Shown here: positions 1 to 10,600 of the stretch, in pieces
Layout: each line of letters begins with the position of its first letter
Position numbering within the stretch: the first letter of the stretch is position 1
Assembly: GCA_041398745.1 (NCBI GenBank)
Contig: JAWKUB010000002.1
Coordinates: 868,001-932,000 of the forward strand
DNA from: JACKHO01 sp041398745
GTDB lineage: Bacteria > Planctomycetota > Planctomycetia > Planctomycetales > Planctomycetaceae
Length of the DNA: 64,000 nt
Direction of reading: 5' to 3'
The notes under the pieces: generated by a model
What the model was told of the DNA's origin: nothing
Database searches by the model: none
The model's input: only the letters and a program-made list of their open reading frames with translations
Program-made: the position numbers and the translations under genes

Positions 1-2
1 TG

Positions 3-332
3 ACGGTCGAGTTCCTGCAGCAATCGCACGAATTGAAACTCGACTTCTCCACTCGCGACGGAATCAACGTCTTGCGATACGCGCTGAAACGCATTGCCGC
101 CGATCCCAGTCATCCGTTGGGAAAAGACCGCGCGTGGCAGGAGAGTCTTCAGGCCTGCCTCGGCGATGACGCCCTCGATTTACAGTCCGCCGCGCAGCGA
201 AAGCGTCAGTCACTGGGTGGCAACACACTCCCCATGGGACTCGGAGACTTCTTCTTCAATCCCGACAGTCCGCTGCATCCCGACATGGATGAAGACGACG
301 ACTATGATGAAGAGGATGACGACGAGTTTTAG
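3..332 (+). CDS. C-terminal end of a probable MoxR/AAA-type ATPase (partial)
   Basis: The reading frame is open from the first bases of the window and ends at a TAG at 330-332, so only the last ~109 residues are present and the start lies upstream. The visible part has a helical stretch resembling the lid region of MoxR-type AAA ATPases (around the motif FSTRDGINVLRYALKR). It is followed by a segment containing PMGLGDFFF and PDSPLHPD and a very acidic Asp/Glu tail. From memory, planctomycete MoxR proteins often end this way, but the ATPase motifs themselves are outside the window. It converges with the kinase gene at 358-1248, leaving only 25 bases between the two stops. The family call is an inference from the tail alone. 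Confidence 0.5.
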   Translation, partial: TVEFLQQSHELKLDFSTRDGINVLRYALKRIAADPSHPLGKDRAWQESLQACLGDDALDLQSAAQRKRQSLGGNTLPMGLGDFFFNPDSPLHPDMDEDDDYDEEDDDEF

Positions 333-357
333 TTCATCGCCGCGCTGAACCAGTGCA

Positions 358-1248
358 CTAGCCATCGGCCATCAGGCCTAGCCGTTTCGCTGCCTCATAG
401 AACTCATCCAGCATGCGCCGCATGTTTCTCCAGCGGCGGCTGGGGTCCCGTTCCATGCCGGTCATAATGGCCTGGGCAATTTGTGGATCCAGGTCCGGTT
501 TGAATTCCAACACTTCGTGTGGCGGCTTGTTGACGTGCTGCAACACGCTTTCCATGGTATCTGCAGAGGGCCAGGGAAGCCGATTGGTGAACATTTCAAA
601 ACAGGTGACGGCGTACGAAAACATGTCGATTTTCGTGTCGGTCGCCTGCCGCATAATGAGTTCGGGAGCCATGTAGTTGGCAGTGCCTGTGCGATTCCCA
701 GGCTTTCTAAACTCAGGCGTATTGGGAACCATGAGACCGAAGTCGATGAGTTTGACGACGTCTTCATTCGACACAATGGCATTCCGCGGGCACAGGTCGC
801 GATGAATCCATTCATTGCGGTGCAGATAGTCGAGCGCCTCACCCAACTGAATACAGTAGTTGAGGCAGTTCATTTGCATCCGCTCGTTTTGCAAGTCAAC
901 GAGGTAGCTGAGACTCACGCCATCGACGTATTCCATGACGAGAAATTCTTCGTTGTCCGTCGTAATGCCGTGCTCGGTGGTTTTGACAATGTTGGGGTGG
1001 TCCAACACTACGGCAATTTGGCCTTCAGCAGGCTTGTTCATTCCGACAAAACGGGAATTCAGCCGCGCCAGCTTGGCCTTGTCGAGAACTTTCACGGCAC
1101 AAGGGCGACCGGTCATGTTGTCAACCGCCCGCCAGACCTTGGACATACTGCCCTGCCCGATGCGATTCTTCAACTCGAATCGCTTTTCGAGATCGACCTT
1201 TTCAACTTTCGGGCCACTCTTCCCAAACCACTTCTTCAGGAAGTCCAT
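358..1248 (-). CDS. Hanks-type serine/threonine protein kinase
   Basis: A soluble 296-residue protein that is almost entirely one kinase domain, with no membrane segment or sensor domain. Visible motifs are the glycine-rich loop GQGSMSKV (31-38), the ATP-binding lysine in AVK (K53), HRD (149-151), DFG (169-171) and APE (194-196). The catalytic loop reads HRDLCPRN, so the lysine usual in HRDLKPxN is a cysteine, and the third loop glycine is a serine. HRD and DFG aspartates are intact, so activity is plausible but unproven. A strong ribosome binding site (GAGGAGG, 5 bases before ATG) fixes the start. It lies 18 bases after the accD stop on the same strand, so co-transcription with the first committed step of fatty acid synthesis is likely; a regulatory link is only inferred. 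Confidence 0.9.
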   Translation of the reverse strand: MDFLKKWFGKSGPKVEKVDLEKRFELKNRIGQGSMSKVWRAVDNMTGRPCAVKVLDKAKLARLNSRFVGMNKPAEGQIAVVLDHPNIVKTTEHGITTDNEEFLVMEYVDGVSLSYLVDLQNERMQMNCLNYCIQLGEALDYLHRNEWIHRDLCPRNAIVSNEDVVKLIDFGLMVPNTPEFRKPGNRTGTANYMAPELIMRQATDTKIDMFSYAVTCFEMFTNRLPWPSADTMESVLQHVNKPPHEVLEFKPDLDPQIAQAIMTGMERDPSRRWRNMRRMLDEFYEAAKRLGLMADG

Positions 1249-1266
1249 GGTACCTCCTCGAACAGG

Positions 1267-2106
1267 CTATCGCGTGCAGTAGTCAATGATGCGCGCAATT
1301 TCGTTTCGTAAATCGGGTCTTGCAACAATACGGTCTACAAAGCCATGAGCAAGCAGAAATTCGCTTGTTTGAAACTCATCGGGCAGGGGCTCCTTGACTG
1401 TTGCCTGAACCACGCGAGGTCCCGCAAATCCAATCAATGCCTTTGGTTCTGCAATAACGACATCACCCAGGGAGGCAAAACTGGCGGCTACTCCGCCCAT
1501 GGTGGGATTCGTGAGCACCGATATGAAGAGCCCGCCTGCCGAGTTGTAACGAGCGAGTGTTGCCGAGATTTTGCCCATTTGCATGAGCGAAAAAATCCCT
1601 TCATGCATGCGCGCTCCACCGCCAGATCCACTGACAATGACGACTGGAAGTTTGAGACGAGTTGCTTCTTCGACCGCTCGGGTCAACTTTTCACCGACGA
1701 CCGAACCCATGCTCCCCATGATGAAGGCGGAGTCGGTGAGCCCAAGAATAAGGGGACGCCCCTTCATGTATCCTTTACCGACAATGCAGGCATCCCGCAG
1801 GCCGGTCTTTTTCTGCTCATCGACAACGCGCTGTTTGTACGATTTCTTATCGCTGAAGCCCAGTGGGTCGACCGAGGTCAAATCGGCAAACCATTCCTCA
1901 AAGCTTTCCTCGTCCAGCAGTTGTGAAATACGGGCTTTGGCAGGCACGTAGAAATGGTGCTGGCACTCGGGGCACATGTGCAGCAGCTTTTCCATTTGCT
2001 TGCGAAAAATCGTCGCGGAGCAGGCATCGCAACGCAGCCATAACCCGGCTGGTACGCCCTGTTTGCGAGGTGATGACTCTTCAGATGGTTTGTTGTCGGC
2101 AGTCAC
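1267..2106 (-). CDS. accD: Acetyl-CoA carboxylase carboxyltransferase subunit beta
   Basis: AccD pairs with AccA to move the carboxyl group from carboxybiotin to acetyl-CoA, giving malonyl-CoA for fatty acid synthesis in the cytoplasm. The 279-residue protein has the bacterial four-cysteine zinc ribbon (C26/C29 and C45/C48). This is followed by the crotonase-like carboxyltransferase core, with SGSGGGARMHEG and the stretch around NPTMGGVAASFA. Length matches the family. The start is a GTG; no ATG lies nearby that would keep the zinc ribbon. The kinase gene follows after 18 bases. accA is not in this window. Confidence 0.96.
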   Translation of the reverse strand: MTADNKPSEESSPRKQGVPAGLWLRCDACSATIFRKQMEKLLHMCPECQHHFYVPAKARISQLLDEESFEEWFADLTSVDPLGFSDKKSYKQRVVDEQKKTGLRDACIVGKGYMKGRPLILGLTDSAFIMGSMGSVVGEKLTRAVEEATRLKLPVVIVSGSGGGARMHEGIFSLMQMGKISATLARYNSAGGLFISVLTNPTMGGVAASFASLGDVVIAEPKALIGFAGPRVVQATVKEPLPDEFQTSEFLLAHGFVDRIVARPDLRNEIARIIDYCTR

Positions 2107-2516
2107 AGTTCCAGAGCCGGTACAATACAGCGGTTACGGGGAGGAGAGAACGACCTTTAAGTCCAGTGATTATGTCGAATGATTCGTCCGAGGGGAAGGC
2201 GCTCAAAGCAACGTATCCTGAAGCGGTATCGACCCTTTCGGAATTTGACATTCAGCAAAAGCGACGTGCGTCGCTAATGTGAAACACCTGAGGGCCGATG
2301 AATCCATCTGACGCGACATTACCATGAAACGCAAATGCTGCGAGAGTGCGTTGTTCGGGGCTGCGTAGGGTCATACAATCTCACTTGTCTGGTGGAAAGT
2401 GCACTTCAGAGTTCGGTTGCCCCGAAAAATCCGCCTGCCGTGTTGGTCATGTTGCCAACGCTGATTTGAAATTGCTGCCAGCGTGCTGACGCAAAACGTT
2501 GCTACCAAGTTTTACA
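2107..2516. other. Divergent intergenic region between accD and lipA
   Basis: About 410 bases separate the two divergent starts, so promoters for both genes should lie here. I see no convincing paired -35/-10 boxes, riboswitch or tRNA. A 36-codon open frame beginning with ATG at 2172 (stop at 2280-2282) lacks a clear ribosome binding site and a recognisable motif, so I do not call it a gene. Confidence 0.4.
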
Positions 2517-3422
2517 ATGCAAGATTTGCCCATTCTCTCTTCGTCGACGAATTCGCCTGAGCCGACTGAAACATCGCGGCGTCGGCTTCCGAAGTGGCTC
2601 AAGCGCCCTATGCCTTCGGCGGAAATGGCGTTTACCAGCAGCATTATCGAAGACCTCAAACTCGACACCGTCTGTGAAAGTGCAAAGTGCCCGAACCGCA
2701 CTGAGTGCTGGTCACAGGGTACTGCGACCTTCATGATTCTGGGCAACGTCTGTACGCGTCCCTGCGGATTCTGCTCGGTTCCCAAAGGCAAAACCGGCAC
2801 CGTTGAAGAAGATGAACCACAACGCGTAGCGGAAGCGGCGGAACGTCTGGGACTCAAGCACGTCGTCATTACTTGCGTGACTCGCGACGACCTGCCTGAC
2901 GGTGGTGCCGACCACTTCGTGCAGTGCATTGAAGCTGTTCGCGCTCGTATCGACGCGCAAGTCGAAGTACTCACGTCCGACTTTCGTGGCATGCGGGATG
3001 CCATTAGCACTGTTATCAAGGCTCGCCCAGATGTGTTCAATCACAACGTGGAAACAGTGCCCAGGCTCTACCAGACCGTTCGACGCAACTCCGACTACCA
3101 GCGTTCACTCGACCTCCTCGCACAAATCAAAGAGGAGGCCCCAACCATGCCAAGCAAAAGCGGTTTCATGCTGGGGTTGGGTGAGACTATTGATGAAGTC
3201 TTCCAGGTCGCCGCTGACTTGCGTGCAGTTGGTGTCGACATTCTGACCATTGGGCAGTATCTGCAACCGGGGCCAGAGAATCTTCCTGTCGAGCGGTTCA
3301 TTCCGCCGGAAGAATTCGACGAAATTGGGGACTACTGCCGTGGCCTCGGCTTTTCACTGGTCGCCAGCGGTCCGTTTGTACGTTCCAGCTACCACGCTGG
3401 CGAAATGGCTTCGAACGTTTAG
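2517..3422 (+). CDS. lipA: Lipoyl synthase (radical SAM)
   Basis: LipA inserts two sulfur atoms into octanoyl chains on the lipoyl domains of 2-oxoacid dehydrogenases and the glycine cleavage system. The 301-residue protein shows both iron-sulfur sites. The auxiliary cluster is C53-x4-C58-x5-C64 (CESAKCPNRTEC), and the radical SAM cluster is C79-x3-C83-x2-C86 (CTRPCGFC). The closing RSSY motif, whose serine ligates the auxiliary cluster, is near the C-terminus. The frame extends to a TTG at 2499, but ATG 2517 gives a normal N-terminus. No lipB or lplA gene is adjacent. Confidence 0.96.
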   Translation: MQDLPILSSSTNSPEPTETSRRRLPKWLKRPMPSAEMAFTSSIIEDLKLDTVCESAKCPNRTECWSQGTATFMILGNVCTRPCGFCSVPKGKTGTVEEDEPQRVAEAAERLGLKHVVITCVTRDDLPDGGADHFVQCIEAVRARIDAQVEVLTSDFRGMRDAISTVIKARPDVFNHNVETVPRLYQTVRRNSDYQRSLDLLAQIKEEAPTMPSKSGFMLGLGETIDEVFQVAADLRAVGVDILTIGQYLQPGPENLPVERFIPPEEFDEIGDYCRGLGFSLVASGPFVRSSYHAGEMASNV

Positions 3423-3538
3423 GGCGGGGTCGGTATTTCGGGTCCAATGTTTGAGAAGAGTGTGGACGGAAGCGTCGGGTGTCTAAACTCGATTGAGAAG
3501 GACAGACAGAACCTCTTCCAGCATTCGTTCAGCGCACC

Positions 3539-4365
<827 letters not shown>

Positions 4366-4634
4366 GGCAAACAGCATCCAGTGTCTTGCGGAGACACCGG
4401 CACTGTTGAAACAGGGAAAATATCGAATCGGGCAACAGGTGACAAGCCAACAACAACATAAACTTAACCGGGAATGGCCGCATTGACACTGGACCGGCTG
4501 AAATCCGGCACAATCTGCACGTGCCGCAAAGTTTTGATGGCTTGTACTGTGCGAAGGTTGCTGGATTTTTCCGCAGCGAATCACCAAGCTGTAAACACTG
4601 ATTGAGGTTACGTAACAACAGTGGAGGATATGGG

Positions 4635-5558
4635 ATGATTTCGCGACGTGAGTTCATGGCCGCAGCGGCGGCTTCGGCAAGCTTGGCATTGGGTGGCGCG
4701 GCCGTCGCACAGCAGGGAGGAATTGGCGAGATTCCGGCAGTTCGCAAAGGGACCGGACCGATGAAGTTGTCGCTCGCGGCGTATTCCTTCAATCGTCAGC
4801 TGGCTCGGCGTCCTGAGCAGGACGAACCAGGGAAAATGACCCTGTTCGATTTCATCGACTACTGTGCCGAACTGGGGCTCGCTGGCACGGAACTGACGAG
4901 TTACTACTTCCCGGCCAATGTGACGAATGAATATCTGCTCGAAATCAAGCAGCGGACATTTCTCTCCGGTCTCGACATTTCCGGAACTGCCATTGGCAAC
5001 GACTTCTGCGTCGCTCCCGGACCGAAACGCGACGAGCAGCTGCAAATGACACGCGACTGGATTGACTACGCTGCGTTTATGGGCGCCCCGGTCATTCGAA
5101 TTTTCGCCGGGAAAACGCCGAAAGGGGAAACGGAAGATGTCGCGCTGGAGCGATGTGCTGAGGGAATCAATGAGTCTGTTGCTTATGCAGCTACGAAAGG
5201 TGTGGTACTTGCATTGGAGAACCACGGCGGAATTACATCGACGCCCGATCAGCTCCTTGGCATTGTGGAACGCATTTCTCCCTCACCGTGGTTCGGCATC
5301 AACTTTGATAGTGGCAACTTCCGAACCGATGACCCTTACCGCGACCTTGAACGAATTGCTCCGTTGGCCGTCAACGCGCAAATCAAAGTTGCTGTGTCAC
5401 CGAATGGCGGTGAGAAAGAACCGACGGACCTGAAGCGGGTTGTGAACATGCTGAAGTCCGCTGGCTACCGCGGTTACGTCGTACTCGAGTACGAAGAGAA
5501 AGAAGATCCCCGCAAGGAAATTCCAAAGTACATCGATCAGCTGAGCGAGTTGCTGTAG
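4635..5558 (+). CDS. Tat-exported sugar phosphate isomerase/epimerase-like TIM barrel protein
   Basis: A 307-residue member of the xylose-isomerase-like TIM barrel group. The N-terminus is a twin-arginine signal (SRREFM followed by an Ala-rich hydrophobic run ending in AVAQ), so the protein should be folded before export to the periplasm. Barrel features include LGLAGTELTSYYFP, GAPVIRIFAG, ALENHGG and GINFDSGNF, the positions where this fold carries metal-binding Glu/His/Asp residues. The final strand is VVLEYEE. ATG 4635 is chosen because GGAGG sits 7 bases upstream; the longer frame from 4602 would place extra residues before the Tat motif. Planctomycetes have many such paralogues; the true substrate is unknown. 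A short CGCTT/AAGCG hairpin at 5560-5572 just after the stop is a weak terminator candidate. Confidence 0.85.
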   Translation: MISRREFMAAAAASASLALGGAAVAQQGGIGEIPAVRKGTGPMKLSLAAYSFNRQLARRPEQDEPGKMTLFDFIDYCAELGLAGTELTSYYFPANVTNEYLLEIKQRTFLSGLDISGTAIGNDFCVAPGPKRDEQLQMTRDWIDYAAFMGAPVIRIFAGKTPKGETEDVALERCAEGINESVAYAATKGVVLALENHGGITSTPDQLLGIVERISPSPWFGINFDSGNFRTDDPYRDLERIAPLAVNAQIKVAVSPNGGEKEPTDLKRVVNMLKSAGYRGYVVLEYEEKEDPRKEIPKYIDQLSELL

Positions 5559-5850
5559 TCGCTTTGTAAGCGCGACTGTTTACTGAGTTCTGAGTGCAGA
5601 TTGCGATGTCGCAATTGCGCTCCAAACGCACGTACACGCGTGTCAATGTTTTCAACAGCACCGTTTCTGGGATAAATGAGATCACGCAGCGGCGACATGG
5701 CAAAGCCCCGCGAGATCTCTCTAAAGGCGGTTTCAACTTACCAAGAGGTCTACGAGTTCCATCCGGTGGCTCGAACAACAACTCAATGTGTCGGATGCTG
5801 CGCCGAAAGAGTCGACCCTCGAACAATGGTCTAATCTCGAACCCGCACTA

Positions 5851-7536
5851 CTACGAGGCATCACCGCGAGTAATGCGGATGACTTCGTCGAGGGTTGTGC
5901 GGCCGTCGTGGACCATTCCGTAACCGCATTGTCGGAGGGTCATCATTTGCTGCACTTTCAGAGCGTACTCCCGGATGATGCTCGCGCTCGCCTGTTCCGT
6001 GCAGAGCCTGCGGATTTCGGCGTCGTTCAACAGCAGTTCAAAGACACCGTTACGGCCTGAGAAGCCAATTTCACGACACGTGCGGCAGCCGACCGGCTGA
6101 TAGAGCTCGGTGAGGCCGTTCGTGGGGAAGTCTTCAGGCAGCTCCAGCGAATCGATTGGCACCGGCTTTTTGCATTCTTTGCAGAGCAGCCGCAACAGTC
6201 TTTGAGCCAGCACGCCTTCGACGGTACTCGCGACGAGGTACGGTTCGACCCCCATGTCGACCAGTCGAGTGAACGCACTCGGGGCGTCGTTGGTGTGGAG
6301 AGTACTGAATACAAGGTGACCGGTGAGCGACGCCTGAATGGCACTCGTCGCTGTTTCGCCATCTCGAATTTCCCCGATGAGCACGACGTCAGGGTCGTGA
6401 CGAAGAATGGACCGCAGGCCAGCGGCGAAGGTGAGACCAATTTTCGAGTGCACCTGGATTTGGCTGATGCCATCCATGTGATATTCGACCGGGTCTTCCA
6501 CCGTAATGATTTTGGTTTCCGGACTCTTGATTTCGTTGAGAGCACTATAAAGCGTGGTTGTTTTACCACTACCCGTTGGACCGGTGACCAGCACAATTCC
6601 GTGAGGCAGGGAAATGAGCTTGTTGAAGGGGTCAGAAATTGCCGTCGGCATACCGACGCTGGCGAGGCTGAAGCTCATCCGTTGTTTGTCGAGCAAACGG
6701 AGTACGACTCCTTCGCCATGCAGCATGGGGATGATCGAAACACGGACGTCGACATCACGTCCTTTGACGCGCACATTGATACGACCATCCTGCGGCAGTC
6801 GCTTCTCGGCAATGTTCAGCCGTGACATGATTTTCAGCCGCGTCACAATAGCTGACGAGAAGTGATGGATTTCCGGAGGCACAGGCTGTACTCGGAGCAA
6901 TCCGTCGACGCGGAATCGGATGACGAATCCGTTCTCCTGTGGCTCAAGGTGTACGTCGCTCGCTCGCTGCTCCAGCGACTCCACGAGGAGTTCGTTCACC
7001 AGCCGAATGACCGATGGGGCCTGAGCGGACTCGGCAAGCTCGCCGAGTTCAGAGGGGATTTCATCGAGCAGCTCAACGCCTTCGGCGCTGCGCTGTGCCA
7101 CGAGTTGGTTGATGGTGTCACCGCCGACGCCCAAATGCTGCTTGATGGCATCGACGATTTCTTCGCGGATGGCGAGGACGGGTTCGACCTGTACGCCACC
7201 GAGGGCGGCGAGTTCATCGAGCGCTTCGAACTCGAAGGGATCGGACGTGGCGACTGTGACGTGGCCGTTCTCCCGTTCGAGGGGCAGGATTTCGTGGCGG
7301 AAAATTGCCGTCGTCGGGAATTGTCGCAGTAACTCCGGATCGATGGGGCGATCTTTCACCGACACATACTGCATCCCAAGGTCGTCGGCGAAGGCTCGGA
7401 GTGCCTGTTCTTCCGACATGACCCCCATGGACACAAGTTGACGATCTACCCGGCCGCCGGTCGCAGTCCGCCGCGCTTCTTCAACCTGTTGACGCGTTGC
7501 GAGTTTCTGATCGACGAAGAACTGGCCAATATCCAT
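5851..7536 (-). CDS. Type II secretion/type IV pilus assembly ATPase (GspE/PilB family)
   Basis: Cytoplasmic hexameric ATPase that powers pseudopilus or pilus assembly. Positions are counted from the GTG start, two residues upstream of the ATG used here. Residues 1-140 form the T2SSE N-terminal domain. The core has RASDVHLEP near 193, Walker A GPTGSGKTT (321-329), the Asp box around ITVEDPVEY (346-354), Walker B VVLIGE (386-391) and the His box STLHTND (413-419). Four cysteines (C454/C457 and C486/C489) form the zinc site typical of GspE and PilB. ATG 7536 is used; GTG 7542 has a better-spaced GGTGG and is an alternative. It follows the secretin-like gene by ~160 bases on the same strand. The matching GspF and pilin genes are in a separate cluster at 22-28 kb. 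Confidence 0.93.
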   Translation of the reverse strand: MDIGQFFVDQKLATRQQVEEARRTATGGRVDRQLVSMGVMSEEQALRAFADDLGMQYVSVKDRPIDPELLRQFPTTAIFRHEILPLERENGHVTVATSDPFEFEALDELAALGGVQVEPVLAIREEIVDAIKQHLGVGGDTINQLVAQRSAEGVELLDEIPSELGELAESAQAPSVIRLVNELLVESLEQRASDVHLEPQENGFVIRFRVDGLLRVQPVPPEIHHFSSAIVTRLKIMSRLNIAEKRLPQDGRINVRVKGRDVDVRVSIIPMLHGEGVVLRLLDKQRMSFSLASVGMPTAISDPFNKLISLPHGIVLVTGPTGSGKTTTLYSALNEIKSPETKIITVEDPVEYHMDGISQIQVHSKIGLTFAAGLRSILRHDPDVVLIGEIRDGETATSAIQASLTGHLVFSTLHTNDAPSAFTRLVDMGVEPYLVASTVEGVLAQRLLRLLCKECKKPVPIDSLELPEDFPTNGLTELYQPVGCRTCREIGFSGRNGVFELLLNDAEIRRLCTEQASASIIREYALKVQQMMTLRQCGYGMVHDGRTTLDEVIRITRGDAS

Positions 7537-7696
7537 GTTCACGTTATTTCCACCGAGTCAGGGATGTTGCTGATAAGTGAATTCGAATCACTCACTGCAA
7601 CATTCAACCCACCTCGCATTCGAAGGTTACTGTCTCTTTCCGATGATATGTCGCAAAGCAAAGAATTGTGCGTTCCGTTGGGACGAATGTCAAAAA

Positions 7697-10600
7697 CTAT
7701 CGTCCACGTCCACCTGAGCGACCGAAAGGGCTTCCGCCTCCGCCGGAAGGTCCACCGCTGGAACGACCAAATGGCGAGCCACCGGAACGCCCGAATGGGC
7801 TACCACCGCCGAAGGGGCTTCCGCCTCCGCCGGGAGGTCCACCGCCGCCTTGCATTTGGTCACGCATGCGTTGTTCGAACATGCGGCGAATGTCGTCGGG
7901 ATTTGGTCCACCCTGTGGCGGTCCACCAGGAGACGGACCACTGCTGCCACTGTTGCTGCTGGAACCTCCGCTGGTGCGACTGGAGGTGGTCTTCACCTTA
8001 GGTACCAGCGTTCCCAAGGCCTGCTGCACGACTGACGCGCTGGTGTTCTTTAGTTGGTACACCTGCACGGTGGGTTGAGCGACGAGAATGGCATTGTCGA
8101 GCTCTTCAACAAACGTTTTCACTTCCTGATACAATGCTTCATCTGCGGAGACCAGCAAATTGTTGGTGTTGGCGTCGACACTAATGGTCATCCGTACCGC
8201 TGATGCCTGACGCTGATCGTTCCGGCCTCCGCGGCCGCCGCCACCGAACATGGCAGCCAAGGCGTTTGCGCCGGCACGAGCCTGAGCCTGATTGTCTTCG
8301 AGATAGTCTTTGTAAAGGTCGCGCACGTTCTGATAGACGTCGTTCACGTCAGCGTGTTCGACGGCAATCATGCGGGGAACTCGATCGCGCAGGGAGTCCG
8401 AAATGTCGGTACCATCGAGCACCTTCAGCCACTCTTCAACTTCCTGGATTTTGTAGGTGGGACCGCTGACAAGCAGAGCATTGAGTCGCAGCTCTGGGAC
8501 AATTCGCAGGCCGGTGGAGCCGCCCAAGGACGTAACGCCGGTCATGTCCATGACGCCCGAACCGAAATCCTGCATGCTGCCCATCATGCCACCAAAGCTG
8601 CTCGTCGACGAGGATGAACTGACGTTCGCTCCATCGATGACCTGTTCGAGAATGCTGGCTGTTTCCGTGGCATCCGCTGTTTGAAGCGTGAATACCATCC
8701 ACTCTGAACTTGGTGGCACAACCTGCATGGCGGACTCAATGAGTTCTTCCAGGCGATTCAACTGCTCAGGATCGTTGGCCATCATGAGTAGTTCGTCACC
8801 GATGACCGTCATGGTTGGCGGCTCAAGGGGTCCACTCGGAGTTTTTTTTTCTGATGGTTCTGACTTCGGTTCAGCCGGTGGCATTGGCTGAGCATCTTTC
8901 TTGGCTGCATCCAGGTCGTCCAGGAAGCTGTCGAGTGCACTGTCGAAGGCGTCCTGAGGAACTTCGGCCTGAACGGTGTAGGTTGGTTGAATAAATTCGA
9001 CCGCCGGTTGGTAGCTGGCCGAGTCAGGACGTGCTTCTGGCTGGTTTGAAGTTCGCGAAGGAGCGGGCGATTCCGGGAGTTCGTCGGCCGCTTCGTTGCG
9101 CGAAGGAGATCGAATTTCCCGAATAGGACCGCGTTGTTCGGGAGTCACAATGCGAATGGGTTTCGGGTTGCCTCGATCCCACATTTGTTCAATGAAAGGA
9201 ATGAGTTCTTCGGGATTCCGACCACTGAGCGGAAACGTCCGGATGAGGTCCCGATTGTTGGTGCGGTCGCCGGTTCCATCTTCACCGATGTCGGCGAGAA
9301 TCATTTTGATTTGCATGACCTGGTCCGCACTTCCGCGAACCATGATTTGGCGGCCCACCAAGTCGGCTTCAATGGTTGGTGCCGCTTCGCCATCACCAAT
9401 GAAAACAGCTCGCAAGGTCGCAGCAATGTTGAGCGGGTCGTTCTTAACCAACGGAATGACTGCGACCTGCATGAGCCCACCGCCCGTTCCATCCATTTGA
9501 CGGATAAGTGCGGAAACTTCTTCATGCTGCTTGGCCGTGGCATTGATGTGGATTTTCCCATTCTGGCCATCCTCGTTTACGACAATACCTGGCATCATGG
9601 CGTTGATTGTTTTGGTGACTTCCCGTGCATCGGCACCTTGCACCTTGTAAACCACCAGATAGGGCTTACGGCTCGATGCGCCAAATGCGGTTCCCTCACC
9701 GTCAACATCAATGGTTGCCAGCGTATCTTTGATAATGGCATGCTCTGCAGGTGTCGCGGCAACGAGCAGCGTGTTTGTACGAGGGTCGATGGCGATGGTC
9801 GCCTTATCGCCAGACGATGTTGGCTGTGGTGTTGAACGAGGATCGCGCCGGTCGAACGAAGCAGAAACGTTGGGGGTGAGCCGCTCGGCGCCGAGCATGA
9901 CTCGAATGATTTCCTCTGCCTCTTCAGCCAGCACGTGCTTCAATGGATAGGGCTGGAACGTTCGATCGTCTGGACCGCCAGAGGCGTTCATCAAGTTCAG
10001 CCGCTCCTGGATGCGGAGCAGGTTGCTGCCGATGTCAGTGACGCGAAGAGCGCCGGACGTTTTCAGGCTGACAACTTTGCCTTGTGGACCTTTGAGTTGA
10101 TCGACTTCATTGGCAATCAGGTCAACGTCGGCTCCCTTGGCCAACTGAAAGTCAACCGTCAACAACTCATTCTTGCCACGCTCGGACAACTCATTGATTT
10201 CGACAATAGGTACAAGGTTCGGCGGAATGGGATGATCGATATTGAGCGCGACGAGAAACTCGTCACGGCGCACCAGAATGTAGCCGCGTTGAATAAGGTA
10301 GCCATTCAGCACATCCAGCGCTTCGGTTGGTGTGTAGGGCTTTGGATCGTTGTAGGTGAATGTCCCGGGTGGGACTTCTTGAGCGTCAAGAGTCAGATTT
10401 GCCGCTCCCGCGAAAAGCTTAAGTACATCGAGCCATGGCATGTAGGAAAATGCAAAAGTCAGCTTGGCATCGGCCGGAACTGGTCCGTCTGGACCAGGTG
10501 CTCCTTCAGGACCAGCAATTTGCGCGGGCGCACCGAATGACCCCATGACCTGCGCCCCTTCAGGAACTTCTTCAACAAATGCCGGACGGAGCGGGGCGTT

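Noticed and set aside
481..1311. 276-codon plus-strand frame opposite the kinase
   Set aside because: The minus-strand kinase has all catalytic motifs; this is its shadow.
2172..2282. 36-codon small gene between accD and lipA
   Set aside because: No ribosome binding site, no recognisable motif and no neighbours in an operon; could be real but cannot be supported.
7700..7870. Repetitive-looking short units that might suggest a CRISPR or satellite
   Set aside because: The units are imperfect and in frame with SPFGR/SPFGG repeats at the C-terminus of the secretin-like protein; spacing is not that of a CRISPR array.
9134..9835. 233-codon plus-strand frame opposite the secretin-like gene
   Set aside because: Contained inside a clear minus-strand gene with domain repeats; no independent support.
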